From an uncultured Gemmatimonadota bacterium (GTDB taxonomy: Bacteria; Gemmatimonadota; Gemmatimonadetes; Gemmatimonadales; GWC2-71-9): DNA of 14,914 bases. A program made the position numbers and the translations under genes. This document shows positions 14,849 to 14,914 of the stretch, piece after piece. The notes under the pieces are model-generated. The model was given only the letters and a program-made list of their open reading frames with translations. It had not been told where the DNA came from and did not search any database. Position 1 is the first letter of the stretch, and each line of letters begins with the position of its first letter. Location: NCBI GenBank assembly GCA_913009915.1, contig CAJVYZ010000007.1:1-14914 (forward strand), read 5' to 3'.

Positions 14849-14914
14849 AGATCGGAAGAGCGTCGTGTAGGGAAAGAGTGTAGATCTCGGTGGTCGCCGG
14901 AGCATTAAAAACAA
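14849..14914. other. Illumina TruSeq adapter read-through and A-rich tail (assembly artefact)
   Basis: From 14849 the sequence matches, base for base for 51 nt (to 14899), the reverse complement of the Illumina TruSeq universal adapter, beginning AGATCGGAAGAGCG. The next seven bases (14900-14906) match the remainder of that adapter with two substitutions, and 14907-14914 is A-rich, as happens when a read runs past the end of the adapter. It is not genomic DNA and should be trimmed. The adapter sequence is recalled from general knowledge. Confidence 0.97.

Noticed and set aside
14642..14914. Minus-strand frame of 90 codons at the contig end
   Set aside because: Its N-terminal part is translated adapter (RSTLFPYTTLFRS-type peptide); the rest is antisense to pilT and pilC.
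1..14914. CRISPR arrays, tRNA or rRNA genes, insertion sequences, prophage or toxin-antitoxin modules
   Set aside because: I looked for direct repeats with spacers, clover-leaf-like segments, transposase motifs and terminal inverted repeats and saw none. Almost all the window is accounted for by intact genes.

Overview
The window reads as one end of a contig from a GC-rich, diderm, environmental bacterium. The best guess is a member of the Gemmatimonadota or a close FCB-group relative. The reasons are an Oar-like TonB-dependent receptor, a SprA-type giant outer-membrane protein, an LptF with a long periplasmic insert, and a comEA/pilB/pilT/pilC pilus cluster, all in high-GC codon usage. The assignment is inferred from gene types and was not tested by a database search. 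The last 66 bases are not genomic: they are Illumina TruSeq adapter read-through followed by an A-rich tail, so the contig (probably from a metagenome) really ends near 14848.

Layout. 1-1123 (+): C-terminal part of a TonB-dependent receptor. 1143-1171: a perfect 10-bp hairpin between convergent genes. 1194-3805 (-): lptF then lptG, overlapping by 4 bp, encoding the two permease subunits of the lipopolysaccharide exporter. 3806-3897: a short divergent promoter region. 3898-9981 (+): a SprA-like protein of about 2027 residues. 10009-10923 (+): a lipoprotein of the M28 / glutaminyl-cyclase family, 27 bp behind it. 10924-11057: a non-coding gap with a decayed heptamer repeat and small hairpins. 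11058-11675 (+): a membrane-anchored ComEA-like protein with a duplicated helix-hairpin-helix DNA-binding unit. 11676-11857: a non-coding gap with a sigma-54-type -24/-12 match. 11858-13561 pilB, 13558-14685 pilT and 14703-14848 the start of pilC (+), which form a tight type IV pilus operon.

How the genes fit together. Almost everything concerns the cell envelope: lipopolysaccharide delivery (LptFG), outer-membrane uptake (TonB receptor), protein translocation across the outer membrane (SprA-like), periplasmic N-terminal processing (glutaminyl-cyclase-like lipoprotein), and a DNA-uptake/twitching apparatus (ComEA, PilB, PilT, PilC). The most interesting association is the SprA-like translocon next to a glutaminyl cyclase. 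In Bacteroidetes, exported proteins commonly begin with Gln after signal peptidase cleavage and are then cyclised to pyroglutamate. The SprA-like protein here has a Gln at a possible mature N-terminus, so the pair may reflect the same processing in another phylum. PilB carries two N-terminal repeats that fit the MshEN cyclic-di-GMP-binding motif.
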